In this document: positions 11,005 through 20,542 of the stretch, piece by piece
Position numbering within the stretch: the first letter of the stretch is position 1
Layout: every line of letters starts with the position of its first letter
Assembly (NCBI RefSeq): GCF_900115585.1
Contig: NZ_FOWZ01000002.1
Location: forward strand, 62,001 to 126,000
DNA: 64,000 nt
Reading direction: 5' to 3'
Origin: Qipengyuania nanhaisediminis
GTDB lineage: Bacteria; Pseudomonadota; Alphaproteobacteria; Sphingomonadales; Sphingomonadaceae
The notes under the pieces: generated by a model
Seen by the model: only the letters and a program-made list of their open reading frames with translations
What the model was told of the DNA's origin: nothing
Databases searched by the model: none
Translations under genes and position numbers: made by a program

Positions 11005-11595
11005 TTAGCGGAGACCGCGAATGCCCTTGAAGTCGACGTGGCTCACACGGCCACGCTCGATGTAGCAGGTGAACTTGCCGTTATCTCCGCCGCGGTAGCG
11101 ACGACGGTCGTCGCGATCATAGCGGTCGTAGCGATCGTAATTGCCCCAGCGACCGCCGCGTTGGCCATCGACGACGATCCGGCCCTTGACCTTCCAGCCA
11201 TAGCGGGTGTCGTCGACATCGCGGATGTCGGTGACCTGGGCGTAGCGATAGCCATAGCGGCGCGCGTCCTGCTTGGCGGCGCGAACACAGCGCTCCACTG
11301 CGGCGCGCGGATTGCCGCGGTTGCGATAAGCGTTGCGGCGGTAGTCACGACCGTCGCGGTAGTAACGTCCATCGCGGTAATAGCGTCCGTCACGGTAATA
11401 GTCGCGGTCGCGCTTGGCAGAATTGGCGATGGCGGCAATGCCGCCGATGATGACTGCGCCGGCGATCACGTCGCCGACGGAGATACCATCGTCGCGGTCG
11501 CGGGCCTGGGCCGGAGTTGCGGTGGCCAGCGCCATGGCGCCGACTGCAGCTGTTGCGATCCCACCCTTCGCAATGTTCTTGGTAATCTTGGTCAT
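11005..11595 (-). CDS. exported Arg/Tyr-rich repeat protein
   Basis: 196 residues. It has a signal peptide ending near PAQARD, then SVGDVIAGAVIIGGIAAIANSAKR (the hydrophobic middle is shared with the neighbouring paralogue). A short tandem repeat YYRDGR occurs three to four times at about residues 67-85. The C-terminal domain has two cysteines (ERCVRA and FTCYIERG) and a second low-complexity Tyr/Arg/Asp stretch (YDRYDRYDRDDRRRYRGG). Its very high Arg and Tyr content suggests binding to a polyanion or to the envelope, but that is inference. It has its own terminator. Confidence 0.72.
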   Translation of the reverse strand: MTKITKNIAKGGIATAAVGAMALATATPAQARDRDDGISVGDVIAGAVIIGGIAAIANSAKRDRDYYRDGRYYRDGRYYRDGRDYRRNAYRNRGNPRAAVERCVRAAKQDARRYGYRYAQVTDIRDVDDTRYGWKVKGRIVVDGQRGGRWGNYDRYDRYDRDDRRRYRGGDNGKFTCYIERGRVSHVDFKGIRGLR

Positions 11596-11725
11596 GTGAG
11601 GTTCTCCTCATCTCTACCCAGGCGGGATTGCCTCGGTTGAATGAGGTTCTAGGCGAGTCGCACTGAGGTGAGCCTGAATCCCGATTGCAGGCGGCGTTCA
11701 GGAAACTCAATCTTTTCCTGAATGT

Positions 11726-13183
11726 CTATTTCTCAAGCGATTCAAGGACATCACGCGTAAAAGCCGCGATATCGAAGCGTGATCCGCTGGGGTCCTCTCC
11801 CCTTCTCACGATGACAACATTAAGGCTCGGGACGATCACGACATACTGGCCGCGGTTACCCATCGCAGCGAAGGTGTCGGAAGGAACGCCGTCCGATTTG
11901 TTGAACAGCCAGAAGCCCGCACCATAGCCGAACGGGCCGTCGGGCTGCGGCCCTGAGGGCGAAGAGACGTATTCGTCCCATCCTGCGGGCAGGATGCGGC
12001 TGCCATCCGGACCGACGCCTCCATCGAGATATAGCTGTCCGAGACGCGCCAGATCCTTAGGACTGGACCATACCTGACTGGAGAGAATGTACCCTCCCGA
12101 ATAGTCTCGAGACGGGCGTTTTGCCATGGCGTCCAGCATCGACTGGATATCGACTTCATCCGTCCACTGGGAAGGACGCGCAAGGAGCGCCGCACCCCAG
12201 TCCTTCTCCGGAATGGTGTCGCTCATCCGCAACTTCCCAAGCAGCTGCTCGGGAAGAAAGCTGGACTTGTGAAACACGGCCCGTTCCACAGCCATGAGCG
12301 TATCATTATTTGCATAGCGGAATACCGAGCCGGGCGGGTGCAGCAACGGCCAATGTGCTGCCCGCTCGGCAACCGTGGCGCCTCCGAAATAGGTCGGATC
12401 GGTTCGATTGCCCGCAGTGTCGGAATAGCGTCCCGACGCCATGCGAAGCAGGTGATCGAAAGTGATGGCCCGCCTTGGATCGTCGGAATTGAGGCCGAGA
12501 CCTGCACTATCGTGCATGTCGAGATCACCGCGATTTACCAAAGCACCAAGGTAGGTCGCGGCTATGCTCTTCGCCACGGACCAAGTGCGCTGCGGCGTGT
12601 CTTCGTCGAAGCCTTCGGCAAACCGGGCGAAGAGCGGACGACCCTCTTTGGAAATAAGGACAGCGGTTGTGCGGGTGCCCGGACCATAGGCGTCGCCAAA
12701 GGCCCCATCCTGGACATTGCGCGGCAATGTATCGGTCGGATAGCGTCTATCGCGCTCCCTGAATTTCGGCGGCTGATAGTCGGCGCTTGTCTCATCTTCG
12801 GGGATCGCAATCCCGATCGGCCCGAGCGTACAGCCAGCCCCGAACGAACGGGCGATGCGCGGCGGCATATCCTGTGCCCATTCAACCTCGACATGCATCA
12901 CGCGTTCGCCGTCCGCCCGGCGGTGGATCTCGTAGGGAAGCTCGCTTACCAAACCAGCGAGTGGCTGCTGGATACCTGCGAGCTCCCATTCCAGGACGCT
13001 CTGTGCAGTCCTGTTTTGCCGCGCGTTTTCGGCGCTGCTGATCGCACTGCAAAGCATGAGCGCCTTGTATCCCGCCGCAAGGGCACGGTCGTACCGGGCG
13101 TCGAGTTCGTCCTGTGTGGTCGATTGCGCGGCAAGCGGTGTCGCGGCGAGGAGTGCGGTAGCGGCAAGGGCTTTCCTGATCAT
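11726..13183 (-). CDS. serine hydrolase of the beta-lactamase / 6-aminohexanoate-dimer hydrolase type
   Basis: 485 residues from the ATG at 13183, where a signal peptide begins (MIRKALAATALLAATPLAAQ). The penicillin-binding fold motifs are visible: SxxK as SVAK in RTWSVAKSIAATYLG near residue 220, and YxN as YAN in FRYANNDTLMA. The glycine-rich GYGAGFWL segment near the C-terminus occupies the third-motif region. The pattern is closest to the class C/NylB-like esterase group rather than to a true resistance beta-lactamase. It is probably periplasmic. It starts just downstream of the rplQ terminator and has no obvious operon partner. Confidence 0.83.
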   Translation of the reverse strand: MIRKALAATALLAATPLAAQSTTQDELDARYDRALAAGYKALMLCSAISSAENARQNRTAQSVLEWELAGIQQPLAGLVSELPYEIHRRADGERVMHVEVEWAQDMPPRIARSFGAGCTLGPIGIAIPEDETSADYQPPKFRERDRRYPTDTLPRNVQDGAFGDAYGPGTRTTAVLISKEGRPLFARFAEGFDEDTPQRTWSVAKSIAATYLGALVNRGDLDMHDSAGLGLNSDDPRRAITFDHLLRMASGRYSDTAGNRTDPTYFGGATVAERAAHWPLLHPPGSVFRYANNDTLMAVERAVFHKSSFLPEQLLGKLRMSDTIPEKDWGAALLARPSQWTDEVDIQSMLDAMAKRPSRDYSGGYILSSQVWSSPKDLARLGQLYLDGGVGPDGSRILPAGWDEYVSSPSGPQPDGPFGYGAGFWLFNKSDGVPSDTFAAMGNRGQYVVIVPSLNVVIVRRGEDPSGSRFDIAAFTRDVLESLEK

Positions 13184-13220
13184 TCCCGCCTTGTGGCACG
13201 ACTTGCCTTGCGCGCAAAAC

Positions 13221-13253
13221 AAAAGGGCCGGAGGATCGCTCCCCCGGCCCTTC
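13221..13253 (-). terminator. terminator after rplQ
   Basis: On the minus strand AAGGGCCGGGGG pairs with CCTCCGGCCCTT and is followed by TT. It lies 23 bases past the rplQ stop and ends the long ribosomal cluster. Confidence 0.85.
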
Positions 13254-13275
13254 GTTGTTCTTGAGGCAGTCGCGC

Positions 13276-13695
13276 TTACGCGTCTTCCATTTCCTCGTCG
13301 CCCATGACCGGACCGCTGTCCTGGCCCTTGGCGTCGACGTCGCGGTCGACCAGCTCGATCACGGCCATCTGCGCGGCGTCGCTGCCACGATAGCCGGCCT
13401 TGATCACGCGGCTGTAACCGCCTTCACGATCGGCATAACGCTCTGCCAGAACGTCGAACAGCTTCTTCAGCTGCGTTTCGTCCTGCAGGCGAGCCATCGC
13501 AAGGCGACGGTTCGAAAGGCCGCCACGCTTTGCTAGCGTGATCAGCTTTTCGATGTAGGGGCGCATTTCCTTCGCCTTGGGCAGCGTGGTCATGATCTGC
13601 TCGTGCTTGATCAGCGCAGCAGCCATGTTGCGCAACATTGCGTGACGGTGACCCGTCTTGCGCTGCAGCTTGCGGCCGGAAATCTTGTGACGCAT
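13276..13695 (-). CDS. rplQ: 50S ribosomal protein L17
   Basis: 139 residues. It begins [17 protein letters not shown], the typical L17 N-terminus that lines the peptide exit tunnel. An acidic tail (DEEMEDA) follows the core, making it slightly longer than the E. coli protein. It is the last gene of the alpha operon (rpsM-rpsK-rpoA-rplQ) and is followed by a terminator. Confidence 0.97.
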   Translation of the reverse strand: MRHKISGRKLQRKTGHRHAMLRNMAAALIKHEQIMTTLPKAKEMRPYIEKLITLAKRGGLSNRRLAMARLQDETQLKKLFDVLAERYADREGGYSRVIKAGYRGSDAAQMAVIELVDRDVDAKGQDSGPVMGDEEMEDA

Positions 13696-13783
13696 TTTCT
13701 AGTCCTTCGTTCGTAGGGGGCCCGTATGAGGTAGCCCGAAACAGGCCGGAAGACGGGGTCCGGCCTATGCCCCTTGAGATAGA

Positions 13784-14839
13784 TTAGCCGAGCAGCTCTT
13801 GTTCGAGCTTCTTGGCCATTTCCTCGATGTTTTCCGGCGGCCAGCCAGGGATGTCCATGCCGAGGCGCAGGCCCATCGAGCTCAGGACTTCCTTGATCTC
13901 GTTGAGCGACTTGCGGCCGAAGTTCGGCGTACGGAGCATCTCGGCCTCGGTCTTCTGGACCAGGTCGCCGATGTAGATGATGTTGTCGTTCTTAAGGCAG
14001 TTTGCCGAACGAACCGACAGTTCCAGCTCGTCGACCTTCTTGAGAAGGTAACGGTTGAGCTGGTTGGTGTCGCTTTCCTGCGGCTCTGCAGCCTGGCCGA
14101 TCATCGCCGAAGTCGGCTGCGGGATGCCGTCTTCGAAGTGGACGAACAGGGTCAGCTGGTCCTGGAGGATGCGCGCGGCATAGGCCACGGCGTCTTCCGG
14201 AGTGACGGTGCCGTCGGTTTCGATGGTCAGCGACAGCTTGTCGTAGTCCAGTTCCTGGCCCACGCGCGCGTTGTCGACCTTGTAGCTGACTTGGCGAACC
14301 GGCGAATACAGGCTGTCGACCGGGATGAGACCGATCGGCGCGTCGGCCGGGCGGTTCATCACGGCAGGGCGATAGCCTTTGCCCGTGTCGGCGGTCAGTT
14401 CCATGTTCAGCGTCGCACCTTCGTCGAGGTGGCAGATCACGAGGTCCTTGTTCATGACCTCGATGTCGCCGGAAACGGCGATGTCGCCAGCCTTCACTTC
14501 GCCCGGACCGGTGGCCGAGAGCTGAAGACGCTTGGTGCCTTCACCTTCCATCTTGAGCGCGATCTGCTTCACGTTCAGGACGATGTCGGTGACGTCCTCG
14601 CGCACGCCTGCGAGCGAGGAGAATTCATGCAGCACGTTCTCGATCTTGATCGAGGTGATGGCCGCGCCCTGGAGCGAGGACAGCAGCACGCGACGCAGAG
14701 CGTTGCCGAGCGTCAGGCCGAAGCCACGCTCGAGCGGTTCGGCAACGAAGGTCGCCTTACGCTTCTTGTCGCCACCGTCCTTGATGTCGAGGGTGTTGGG
14801 TTTCTTGAGTTCCTGCCAGTTCTTGATGTTGACGGACAT
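13784..14839 (-). CDS. rpoA: DNA-directed RNA polymerase subunit alpha
   Basis: 351 residues. The N-terminal assembly domain ([20 protein letters not shown] near residue 37) dimerises and binds beta and beta-prime. The C-terminal domain ([16 protein letters not shown], then [16 protein letters not shown], from about 272) contacts UP elements and activators. Length and order between rpsK and rplQ are standard. The gap to rpsK is 104 bp with no clear terminator. Confidence 0.98.
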   Translation of the reverse strand: MSVNIKNWQELKKPNTLDIKDGGDKKRKATFVAEPLERGFGLTLGNALRRVLLSSLQGAAITSIKIENVLHEFSSLAGVREDVTDIVLNVKQIALKMEGEGTKRLQLSATGPGEVKAGDIAVSGDIEVMNKDLVICHLDEGATLNMELTADTGKGYRPAVMNRPADAPIGLIPVDSLYSPVRQVSYKVDNARVGQELDYDKLSLTIETDGTVTPEDAVAYAARILQDQLTLFVHFEDGIPQPTSAMIGQAAEPQESDTNQLNRYLLKKVDELELSVRSANCLKNDNIIYIGDLVQKTEAEMLRTPNFGRKSLNEIKEVLSSMGLRLGMDIPGWPPENIEEMAKKLEQELLG

Positions 14840-14943
14840 GGATTTCCCCTGGTGTGGATGCGGGCAGGACCGGAGCTCTCAGTGAGCGTCCGGTCCGTGA
14901 AGATTGTCGGCGGCCCGTTGCCGGACCGCCAGGCAGGTACGGA

Positions 14944-15333
14944 TCAGACGCGACGACGCTTGGACGGCCGCACACCATTGTGCGGGATCGGCGTTACGTC
15001 GCGGATCGAAGTGATCGTGAAGCCTACAGCTGCAAGACCGCGAAGCGCGCTCTCACGACCCGAACCCGGGCCCTTCACTTCGACTTCGAGGGTGCGCACA
15101 CCATGCTCGGCAGCTTTCTTGCCGGCATCGTCTGCTGCGACCTGGGCAGCATAGGGAGTCGACTTGCGGCTGCCCTTGAAGCCCATCATCCCGGCGCTGG
15201 ACCAGCTGATAGCATTGCCCTGTGCGTCGGTGATGGTGATCATCGTGTTGTTAAAGCTGGCGTTGATGTGCGCAACGCCGCTGGAAATGTTCTTTTTGTC
15301 GCGGCGCCTAACGCGGCCGGGTTCGCGTGCCAT
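14944..15333 (-). CDS. rpsK: 30S ribosomal protein S11
   Basis: 129 residues. It carries the family stretches [16 protein letters not shown] and a C-terminus ending [14 protein letters not shown], typical of S11 in the 30S platform where it contacts the mRNA exit region. It lies between rpsM and rpoA in the alpha operon. Confidence 0.97.
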   Translation of the reverse strand: MAREPGRVRRRDKKNISSGVAHINASFNNTMITITDAQGNAISWSSAGMMGFKGSRKSTPYAAQVAADDAGKKAAEHGVRTLEVEVKGPGSGRESALRGLAAVGFTITSIRDVTPIPHNGVRPSKRRRV

Positions 15334-15388
15334 GATGTTACTTCCTTACATATTCTCAAGAAGGGAAAAGCGCTGGGTGGACCCAGGC

Positions 15389-15757
15389 TTACTTCTTCTT
15401 GCCGGCGATCGGCTTGGCCTTGCCCTTGCGGGTACGGGCGTTGGTGTGAGTGCGCTGGCCGCGAACGGGCAGGCCGGCACGGTGACGAAGACCGCGATAG
15501 GAACGCAGGTCCATCAGGCGCTTGATGTTCATCGCGGTGTTGCGACGAAGATCGCCTTCGACCATGTGCTCTTCGTCGATCGTTTCGCGAACGCGCAGGA
15601 TTTCCTCGTCGGAAAGGTCCTGGACGCGGCGAGCGTGATCGATGCCGAGCTTGTCGGCGATCTCAACAGCCTTGGTACGGCCGATTCCGTGAATATAGGT
15701 GAGCGCGATGATAACGCGCTTGTTGGTGGGGATATTTACCCCGGCAATACGAGCCAC
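15389..15757 (-). CDS. rpsM: 30S ribosomal protein S13
   Basis: 122 residues starting at a GTG codon ([14 protein letters not shown]). It contains [10 protein letters not shown] and the C-terminal basic tail [15 protein letters not shown] that reaches the tRNA sites in the 30S head. It is the first gene of the alpha operon. The 280-bp region before it suggests its own promoter. Confidence 0.97.
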   Translation of the reverse strand: MARIAGVNIPTNKRVIIALTYIHGIGRTKAVEIADKLGIDHARRVQDLSDEEILRVRETIDEEHMVEGDLRRNTAMNIKRLMDLRSYRGLRHRAGLPVRGQRTHTNARTRKGKAKPIAGKKK

Positions 15758-15776
15758 TTAATTCTCCATGCTCCAC

Positions 15777-15799
15777 AGGGTCCTTTAAAGCGGGACCCT
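15777..15799 (-). promoter_or_regulatory. hairpin in the rpsM leader
   Basis: AGGGTCC and GGACCCT form a perfect 7-bp stem around a 9-nt loop, 20 bp before the rpsM GTG. No T-run follows. The alpha operon is autoregulated by S4 in E. coli through its leader. Whether this hairpin plays a similar part is inference, and rpsD is not in the window. Confidence 0.4.
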
Positions 15800-15891
15800 A
15801 TCTCAACGCCTTGTTTCCATTGACACAACCGGTCGTTCTTCACGCAAAAAGCCCGGATGGCGTGCTTACAGCTCCCGCCTGCCGGACTCAC

Positions 15892-15942
15892 CGAAAGTGT
15901 CGAATGAAACGCGCGCTTAGGCGGATTCGCCGCTGAGGTCAA
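15892..15942 (-). promoter_or_regulatory. putative promoter region for rpsM
   Basis: On the minus strand a TTGACC hexamer is followed by a 17-bp spacer and TAAGCG, roughly 140-180 bp upstream of rpsM. The -35 is good and the -10 weak. It would give the alpha operon a start site separate from spc. Predicted from sequence only. Confidence 0.3.
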
Positions 15943-16036
15943 CAGCCCGCGCACGCAAACGACGAGGCCACCGATGTAGGAGGCCTTCCGTCTATTACAA
16001 CACCGTCATAACGGGTGGAGGCAGCTGCGTCAAAAT

Positions 16037-16687
16037 TCAGTCGGCCAGAGCGTCTACCTGATCCCCGACACTGGCTTCCTCGGCCGGTTGATCTTCGTCC
16101 TCCTGGTCCGGCGTTTCGCCCGCGGCTTCCGCTTCATCACCATCCAGTGCACCGAGGTGATCGCGCAATCCTAACAATTGCTGGTTCATCACCCCGTCGA
16201 CAGCCTTGGATATCTGGCCGATCTCGAAACCCATCGGCCCACCGACATTGTATTCCCAGTCGATCCGCGTGCCGCCGTCAATTTCGGAGAGTGTGACAGT
16301 CAGGACCCCGGTCGCAGGGACAGCCTGCAGCGGGCCCAGCCCTCCGCGTAGACGCAGCGCCCGATCCGGCACGGCCTGCACCACGATTGCATGCTGCGCA
16401 CTGCCATCGAGGGGAATGTCGCCCTCGCCCGGGATCTTCTCGCAGAAGCACCCGCCTGCGCTCGGCACCAGCGTCATGTTCGCAGCATCGGCCGACCAGG
16501 TGTGCGCGTCGTTCCACCAGTCGGAAGGCTTGATCAAGGCAAGCCAGGCTTCACGCGGGGTTGCCGCAACCCGCGCCGACGCCTTGGTCACGAAGCCGCT
16601 CTCGCTTGTCGCGACGATCTCTGCGCTCGCCGGCACCGCGAGTGTCGCGAGACCGATGGCAGCAAGGGTTGCATGAAAACGCAGCAT
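16037..16687 (-). CDS. exported SRPBCC (START/polyketide cyclase-like) protein inside the ribosomal cluster
   Basis: 216 residues from the ATG at 16687, which follows GGGAGAG. It has a signal peptide (LRFHATLAAIGLATLAVPASAE), then an SRPBCC-type domain: VAATPREAWLALIKPSDWWND, a beta-rich middle, and DGGTRIDWEYNVGG with a C-terminal helix. The last 40 residues are an acidic, disordered tail (EAAGETPDQEDEDQPAEE). The fold binds hydrophobic ligands in a cavity; no ligand can be named. It lies between adk and rpsM, where ribosomal operons usually have no exported protein. Confidence 0.72.
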   Translation of the reverse strand: MLRFHATLAAIGLATLAVPASAEIVATSESGFVTKASARVAATPREAWLALIKPSDWWNDAHTWSADAANMTLVPSAGGCFCEKIPGEGDIPLDGSAQHAIVVQAVPDRALRLRGGLGPLQAVPATGVLTVTLSEIDGGTRIDWEYNVGGPMGFEIGQISKAVDGVMNQQLLGLRDHLGALDGDEAEAAGETPDQEDEDQPAEEASVGDQVDALAD

Positions 16688-16770
16688 TCGTCTCTCCCGG
16701 ATCATTCGGGCGAGTTGTATGAGTGCGGAGGATATTTGGAAAGGGCAGTTCGCACCGCCCTCCCCCTTCC

Positions 16771-17415
16771 TCAGGTCAGGATCGCGTCGATCGCGTGGGT
16801 GACGTCATCGATGACACCCATGCCGTCGACCCGGCTGACGATTCCGCGCTCTTCGTAGCCAGGCAGGATCGGAGCGGTCTCGCTGCGATAAACCTGCATG
16901 CGGTGACGCACGGTTTCCTCATTATCGTCGGGACGACGCTTGAACTCGGTCGAACCGCACTGGTCGCAGACACCTTCCACCTTGGGCTGCTTGAAGGTGT
17001 CGTGATAGCCCGCGCCGCAATTGGCGCAGGTAAAGCGACCGGTAATACGCTCGACCAGCGCATCCTCGTTCACTTCGAGTTCGATGACATGGTCGAGGCT
17101 GCGGCCATGCTTGGCGAGGATTTCGTCGAGCTGTTCAGCCTGCGCTGCCGTGCGCGGATAGCCGTCGAAGATGGCACCGGTCTCCGGGCCCATGTCGGTA
17201 AGCTTGGCATCGATCATGGCGGAAACGATGTCGTCCGAGACAAGGCTGCCGGAGTCCATGATGTCCGCGACCTTGCGACCGAGTTCGGTATCCGCCTTGC
17301 GCGTTTCGCGAAGCATGTCGCCGGTGGACAGCTGCATCATGCCATGATGCTCGACCAGGCGCTGTGCCTGCGTGCCCTTGCCTGCGCCCGGAGGGCCGAG
17401 AAGAATTATATCCAT
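16771..17415 (-). CDS. adk: adenylate kinase
   Basis: 214 residues. It interconverts ATP + AMP and 2 ADP. The P-loop GPPGAGKGTQA is at residues 7-17, the AMP-binding loop contains STGDMLR, DGYPRT is present, and the long LID domain has four cysteines (CANC and CDQC) of the zinc-binding type. It follows secY, as in many bacteria, and is cytoplasmic. Confidence 0.98.
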   Translation of the reverse strand: MDIILLGPPGAGKGTQAQRLVEHHGMMQLSTGDMLRETRKADTELGRKVADIMDSGSLVSDDIVSAMIDAKLTDMGPETGAIFDGYPRTAAQAEQLDEILAKHGRSLDHVIELEVNEDALVERITGRFTCANCGAGYHDTFKQPKVEGVCDQCGSTEFKRRPDDNEETVRHRMQVYRSETAPILPGYEERGIVSRVDGMGVIDDVTHAIDAILT

Positions 17416-17447
17416 CGCGTGACGTCCCTTTCGCCTTCGCTCATGCC

Positions 17448-18812
17448 TTAACGAAGGCGCCCCTTCAACTTGGCCTTTTTGATGAGATCGCCGTACTGGT
17501 GTGCCAGCAGGTGCGACTGGATCTGGCTGATCGTATCGACGGTCACGTTCACGACGATCAGCAGGCTGGTTCCCCCAAGGAACAGCGGGATACCGGTCTG
17601 GGCGATCATGTATTCGGGCACCACGCAGACGAACGTCAGGTAGATGGCGCCGATCACGGTGATGCGCGTGAGAACGTAGTCGAGATACTGCTCGGTGCGC
17701 TTACCCGGACGGATGCCCGGGATGAAGCCGCCGTTTTTCTTCAGGTTCTCTGCGGTCTCTTCCGGATTGAAGACGACTGCGGTGTAGAAGAAGCAGAAGA
17801 AGATGATGCCGAGGCCGTACAGCGTCATGTAGAGCGGCTGGCCGTGCTGGAGGTATTGCAGAACCGTCTGCACCCCGCCGCCGAAGCTGCTTTCCGTGTC
17901 CAGCGAGTTACCGGCAAACTGCGTGATCGTCAGCGGCAGCAGAAGCAGCGAGCTGGCGAAGATCGGCGGAATGACGCCGGCAGTGTTGAGCTTGAGCGGA
18001 AGGTGCGAACGATCCGCCTGCATCCCGCCGCGCTGGGTTGCACGCTTGGGATACTGGATAAGCAGGCGGCGCTGGGCACGCTCGAAGAAGCTGATCAGGA
18101 GGATCAGGCCGACAACCATCACGATGAAGCCGAGCAGGATGCCGGTGGCGATCGAACCTTCGCTGTAACCGGTCGCCATGTTCGACACGAAGGTCGGGAA
18201 CTGAGCGACGATGCCGGCCATGATGATCAGCGAAACGCCGTTGCCGATACCGCGACTGGTGATCTGTTCACCCAGCCACAGCAGGAACATCGTGCCGCCG
18301 ACAAGGCTGATCACCGCGCCGACACGGAACATGTAGCCCGGGTCCACGACTGCGGCGATACCTTCGGAGGCACCGAAGCTTTCCAGTCCGGCGGCGAGGA
18401 ACCAGCCCTGCACCGTGCAGAGCAGCACAGTACCGTAGCGGGTATACTGGTTGAGTTTCTGCCGTCCGACCGTGCCTTCCTTCTTGAGGGCAGCGAGCGT
18501 GGGATGCAGGGCCGAAGCCATCTGCACGACGATCGAGGCGGTAATGTATGGCATGACGCCGAGCGCGATGAGGCTCATCCGCTCCAGGCTGCCGCCCGTG
18601 AACATGTTGAACATGTCGATGATGCCACCCTGAGTGACATCGGCCAATTGCGTCAGTGCGCGGGCGTTGATGCCCGGCAGCGGAACGAAGCTCAGGAAAC
18701 GGAAAACGATCAGCGCGCCGATCGTGAACCAGATGCGCTGCTTGAGCTCAGTGGCCTTGGAGAAATTGGCGAGACTTATGTTGCTCGCGAAACTGTCGGC
18801 GCTTGATGCCAT
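17448..18812 (-). CDS. secY: preprotein translocase subunit SecY
   Basis: 454 residues with ten hydrophobic segments, the normal SecY topology. The opening plug and lateral-gate regions are recognisable (FVPLPGINARAL, GGSLERMSLIALGVMPYI) and the C-terminus is basic. It forms the protein-conducting channel with SecE and SecG. It sits at the usual place after rplO in the spc operon. rpmJ, which follows secY in E. coli, is absent here. Confidence 0.98.
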   Translation of the reverse strand: MASSADSFASNISLANFSKATELKQRIWFTIGALIVFRFLSFVPLPGINARALTQLADVTQGGIIDMFNMFTGGSLERMSLIALGVMPYITASIVVQMASALHPTLAALKKEGTVGRQKLNQYTRYGTVLLCTVQGWFLAAGLESFGASEGIAAVVDPGYMFRVGAVISLVGGTMFLLWLGEQITSRGIGNGVSLIIMAGIVAQFPTFVSNMATGYSEGSIATGILLGFIVMVVGLILLISFFERAQRRLLIQYPKRATQRGGMQADRSHLPLKLNTAGVIPPIFASSLLLLPLTITQFAGNSLDTESSFGGGVQTVLQYLQHGQPLYMTLYGLGIIFFCFFYTAVVFNPEETAENLKKNGGFIPGIRPGKRTEQYLDYVLTRITVIGAIYLTFVCVVPEYMIAQTGIPLFLGGTSLLIVVNVTVDTISQIQSHLLAHQYGDLIKKAKLKGRLR

Positions 18813-18917
18813 TGGTCGTCTTCGATCCTAGCTTGTCGCCGGCCCGTCCCGGCGCTGACCGGACAGATAGGGAGCGGAAGGCCGATTGTCGAACCCCCGC
18901 TCCCTTATTTCCATCGA

Positions 18918-19448
18918 TTACTTTGCCTTCTTGGCCTTGTTGGCCTCGGTGCGAGCAGCCTTCTTCTCGTGCTCGGGCTGCGCCTTGGGCAGCACTTCAA
19001 CCGAACCACCGGCCTTCTCGACGGCTTCGATCGCGCCCTTCGAGGCACCGGCAACGACGAACTTCGCCTTTGCCTTGATCTCACCCTTGCCGAGCAGGCG
19101 GACGCCGTCCTTGCCGCCGCGTGCGAGGCCTGCGGCCTTCAGCGCTGCGTGGTCGATGTCCTTCTTGGCGTCGAGCTTCTTGGCGTCGATGAACTTCTGG
19201 ACCATGCCCAGGTTCACTTCGGCGTAGTCCTTGCCGAACGGGTTGTTGAACCCGCGCTTCGGCAGGCGCATGTGAAGGGGCATCTGGCCGCCTTCGAAGC
19301 CCTTGATGGCAACACCCGAACGGCTCTTCTGACCCTTCTGGCCACGGCCAGCGGTCTTGCCCTTGCCCGAACCGATGCCACGGCCGACACGGATGCGCTC
19401 CTTGCGGGCGCCGGGGTTGTCACGGATGTCGTTGAGTTTGATAGTCAT
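18918..19448 (-). CDS. rplO: 50S ribosomal protein L15
   Basis: 176 residues from the ATG at 19448 ([18 protein letters not shown]); a GTG three codons upstream is an alternative. The Gly/Lys-rich segment [21 protein letters not shown] is diagnostic for L15. It is longer than the E. coli protein by a C-terminal Lys/Ala tail ([18 protein letters not shown]). Confidence 0.96.
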   Translation of the reverse strand: MTIKLNDIRDNPGARKERIRVGRGIGSGKGKTAGRGQKGQKSRSGVAIKGFEGGQMPLHMRLPKRGFNNPFGKDYAEVNLGMVQKFIDAKKLDAKKDIDHAALKAAGLARGGKDGVRLLGKGEIKAKAKFVVAGASKGAIEAVEKAGGSVEVLPKAQPEHEKKAARTEANKAKKAK

Positions 19449-19542
19449 GTCTTGCACTCGCTTTCGCTTTTGTTCGCGCTGAAAAATGGAAGCGGCCCGC
19501 TATCGCAGCAGGCCGCTCCCGTCAAATTGTTCCGTCGACTGA

Positions 19543-19746
19543 TTAGTCGACGATCTCGACAAGATGCGGGACCTTGGCGACGGCACCACGCACTTCGGGA
19601 GTGTCCTGGCGCTCGACGACCTTGTGCATCTTGTTCAGGCCAAGACCGATGAGGATCTTGCGCTGCCCTTCCGGACGGCGGATCGGCGAACCGATCTGCT
19701 TGAGCTTGATGGTTTTAGCCCCATCATTTTTCTTAGCGGCCATCAT
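19543..19746 (-). CDS. rpmD: 50S ribosomal protein L30
   Basis: 67 residues (66 if the second of two consecutive ATG codons is used). [16 protein letters not shown] and [20 protein letters not shown] are typical of L30. The start lies two bases after the rpsE stop, and the ribosome site (GGAG) falls within the end of rpsE. Confidence 0.96.
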   Translation of the reverse strand: MMAAKKNDGAKTIKLKQIGSPIRRPEGQRKILIGLGLNKMHKVVERQDTPEVRGAVAKVPHLVEIVD

Positions 19747-19748
19747 TC

Positions 19749-20540
19749 TTACTCCGCGATAGCGGCGGCGTCGGCTTCAGCCTCTGCCTCCGATGCACCA
19801 CCGCGACCAAGCAGGTCAGCGACCTTCTTGCCGCGACGCTGGGCAACCGACTTCGGCGAAGTCTGGTCGGTCAGCGCGTCGAACGTGGCGCGGATCATGT
19901 TGTAGGGGTTCGAGGTGCCGACCGACTTGGTCACCACGTCTGCAACGCCCAGGCTTTCGAAGACGGCACGCATCGGACCACCGGCGATGATACCGGTACC
20001 CGGAGGCGCCGTACGCACGGTTACCTTGCCGGCACCGAAGCGACCGTTGCCGTCGTGATGGAGGGTGCGACCTTCCTTCAGCGGGACACGGATCATCTTC
20101 TTGCGAGCAGCGGCAGTCGCCTTCTGGATCGCTTCCGGCACTTCGCGGGCCTTGCCCTTGCCGAAGCCGACACGGCCCGAGCCGTCACCCACGACTACGA
20201 GAGCAGCGAAACCGAAGCGCTTACCGCCCTTCACCGTCTTGCTGACGCGGTTGATGTGGACGAGCTTCTCGATGATGCCATCGTCTTCTTCTTCGCGACG
20301 ACCGCCACGGCGGTTGTCACGGCCACCACGGCCACGGCCGCGATCGTTGCCACCGCGGCCACCGCCACGGTTGCCACGTCCGCGCGGCTGACCTTCAGCA
20401 CCCTGTGCAGGGTCCTGGTTGGCAGCAGCTTCCGAAGGCGTATCGGCAATAGCCGGCTCTTCGTTGGTCACAGCGGTTTCGGTTTCTGCCGTCACGACCT
20501 TTTCTTCGGTCTTTTCTTCGGTCTTGTTTTCATCAGCCAT
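19749..20540 (-). CDS. rpsE: 30S ribosomal protein S5 with a long RGG-rich N-terminal extension
   Basis: 263 residues against 166 in E. coli. The S5 core begins near residue 85 ([18 protein letters not shown]) and includes [17 protein letters not shown] and the C-terminal [16 protein letters not shown]. The first 48 residues are acidic (Glu/Thr/Ala). Residues about 50-80 are a run of Arg-Gly repeats ([22 protein letters not shown]). A short acidic tail ends the protein. The extension is in frame with a well-placed ATG two bases before rplR. RGG tracts commonly bind RNA, but a role here is inference. Confidence 0.95.
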   Translation of the reverse strand: MADENKTEEKTEEKVVTAETETAVTNEEPAIADTPSEAAANQDPAQGAEGQPRGRGNRGGGRGGNDRGRGRGGRDNRRGGRREEEDDGIIEKLVHINRVSKTVKGGKRFGFAALVVVGDGSGRVGFGKGKAREVPEAIQKATAAARKKMIRVPLKEGRTLHHDGNGRFGAGKVTVRTAPPGTGIIAGGPMRAVFESLGVADVVTKSVGTSNPYNMIRATFDALTDQTSPKSVAQRRGKKVADLLGRGGASEAEAEADAAAIAE

Positions 20541-20542
20541 GA

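Noticed and set aside
11726..13183. A true beta-lactamase resistance gene
   Set aside because: SxxK and YxN are present but the KTG motif is not, and the overall pattern fits NylB/EstB-like hydrolases.
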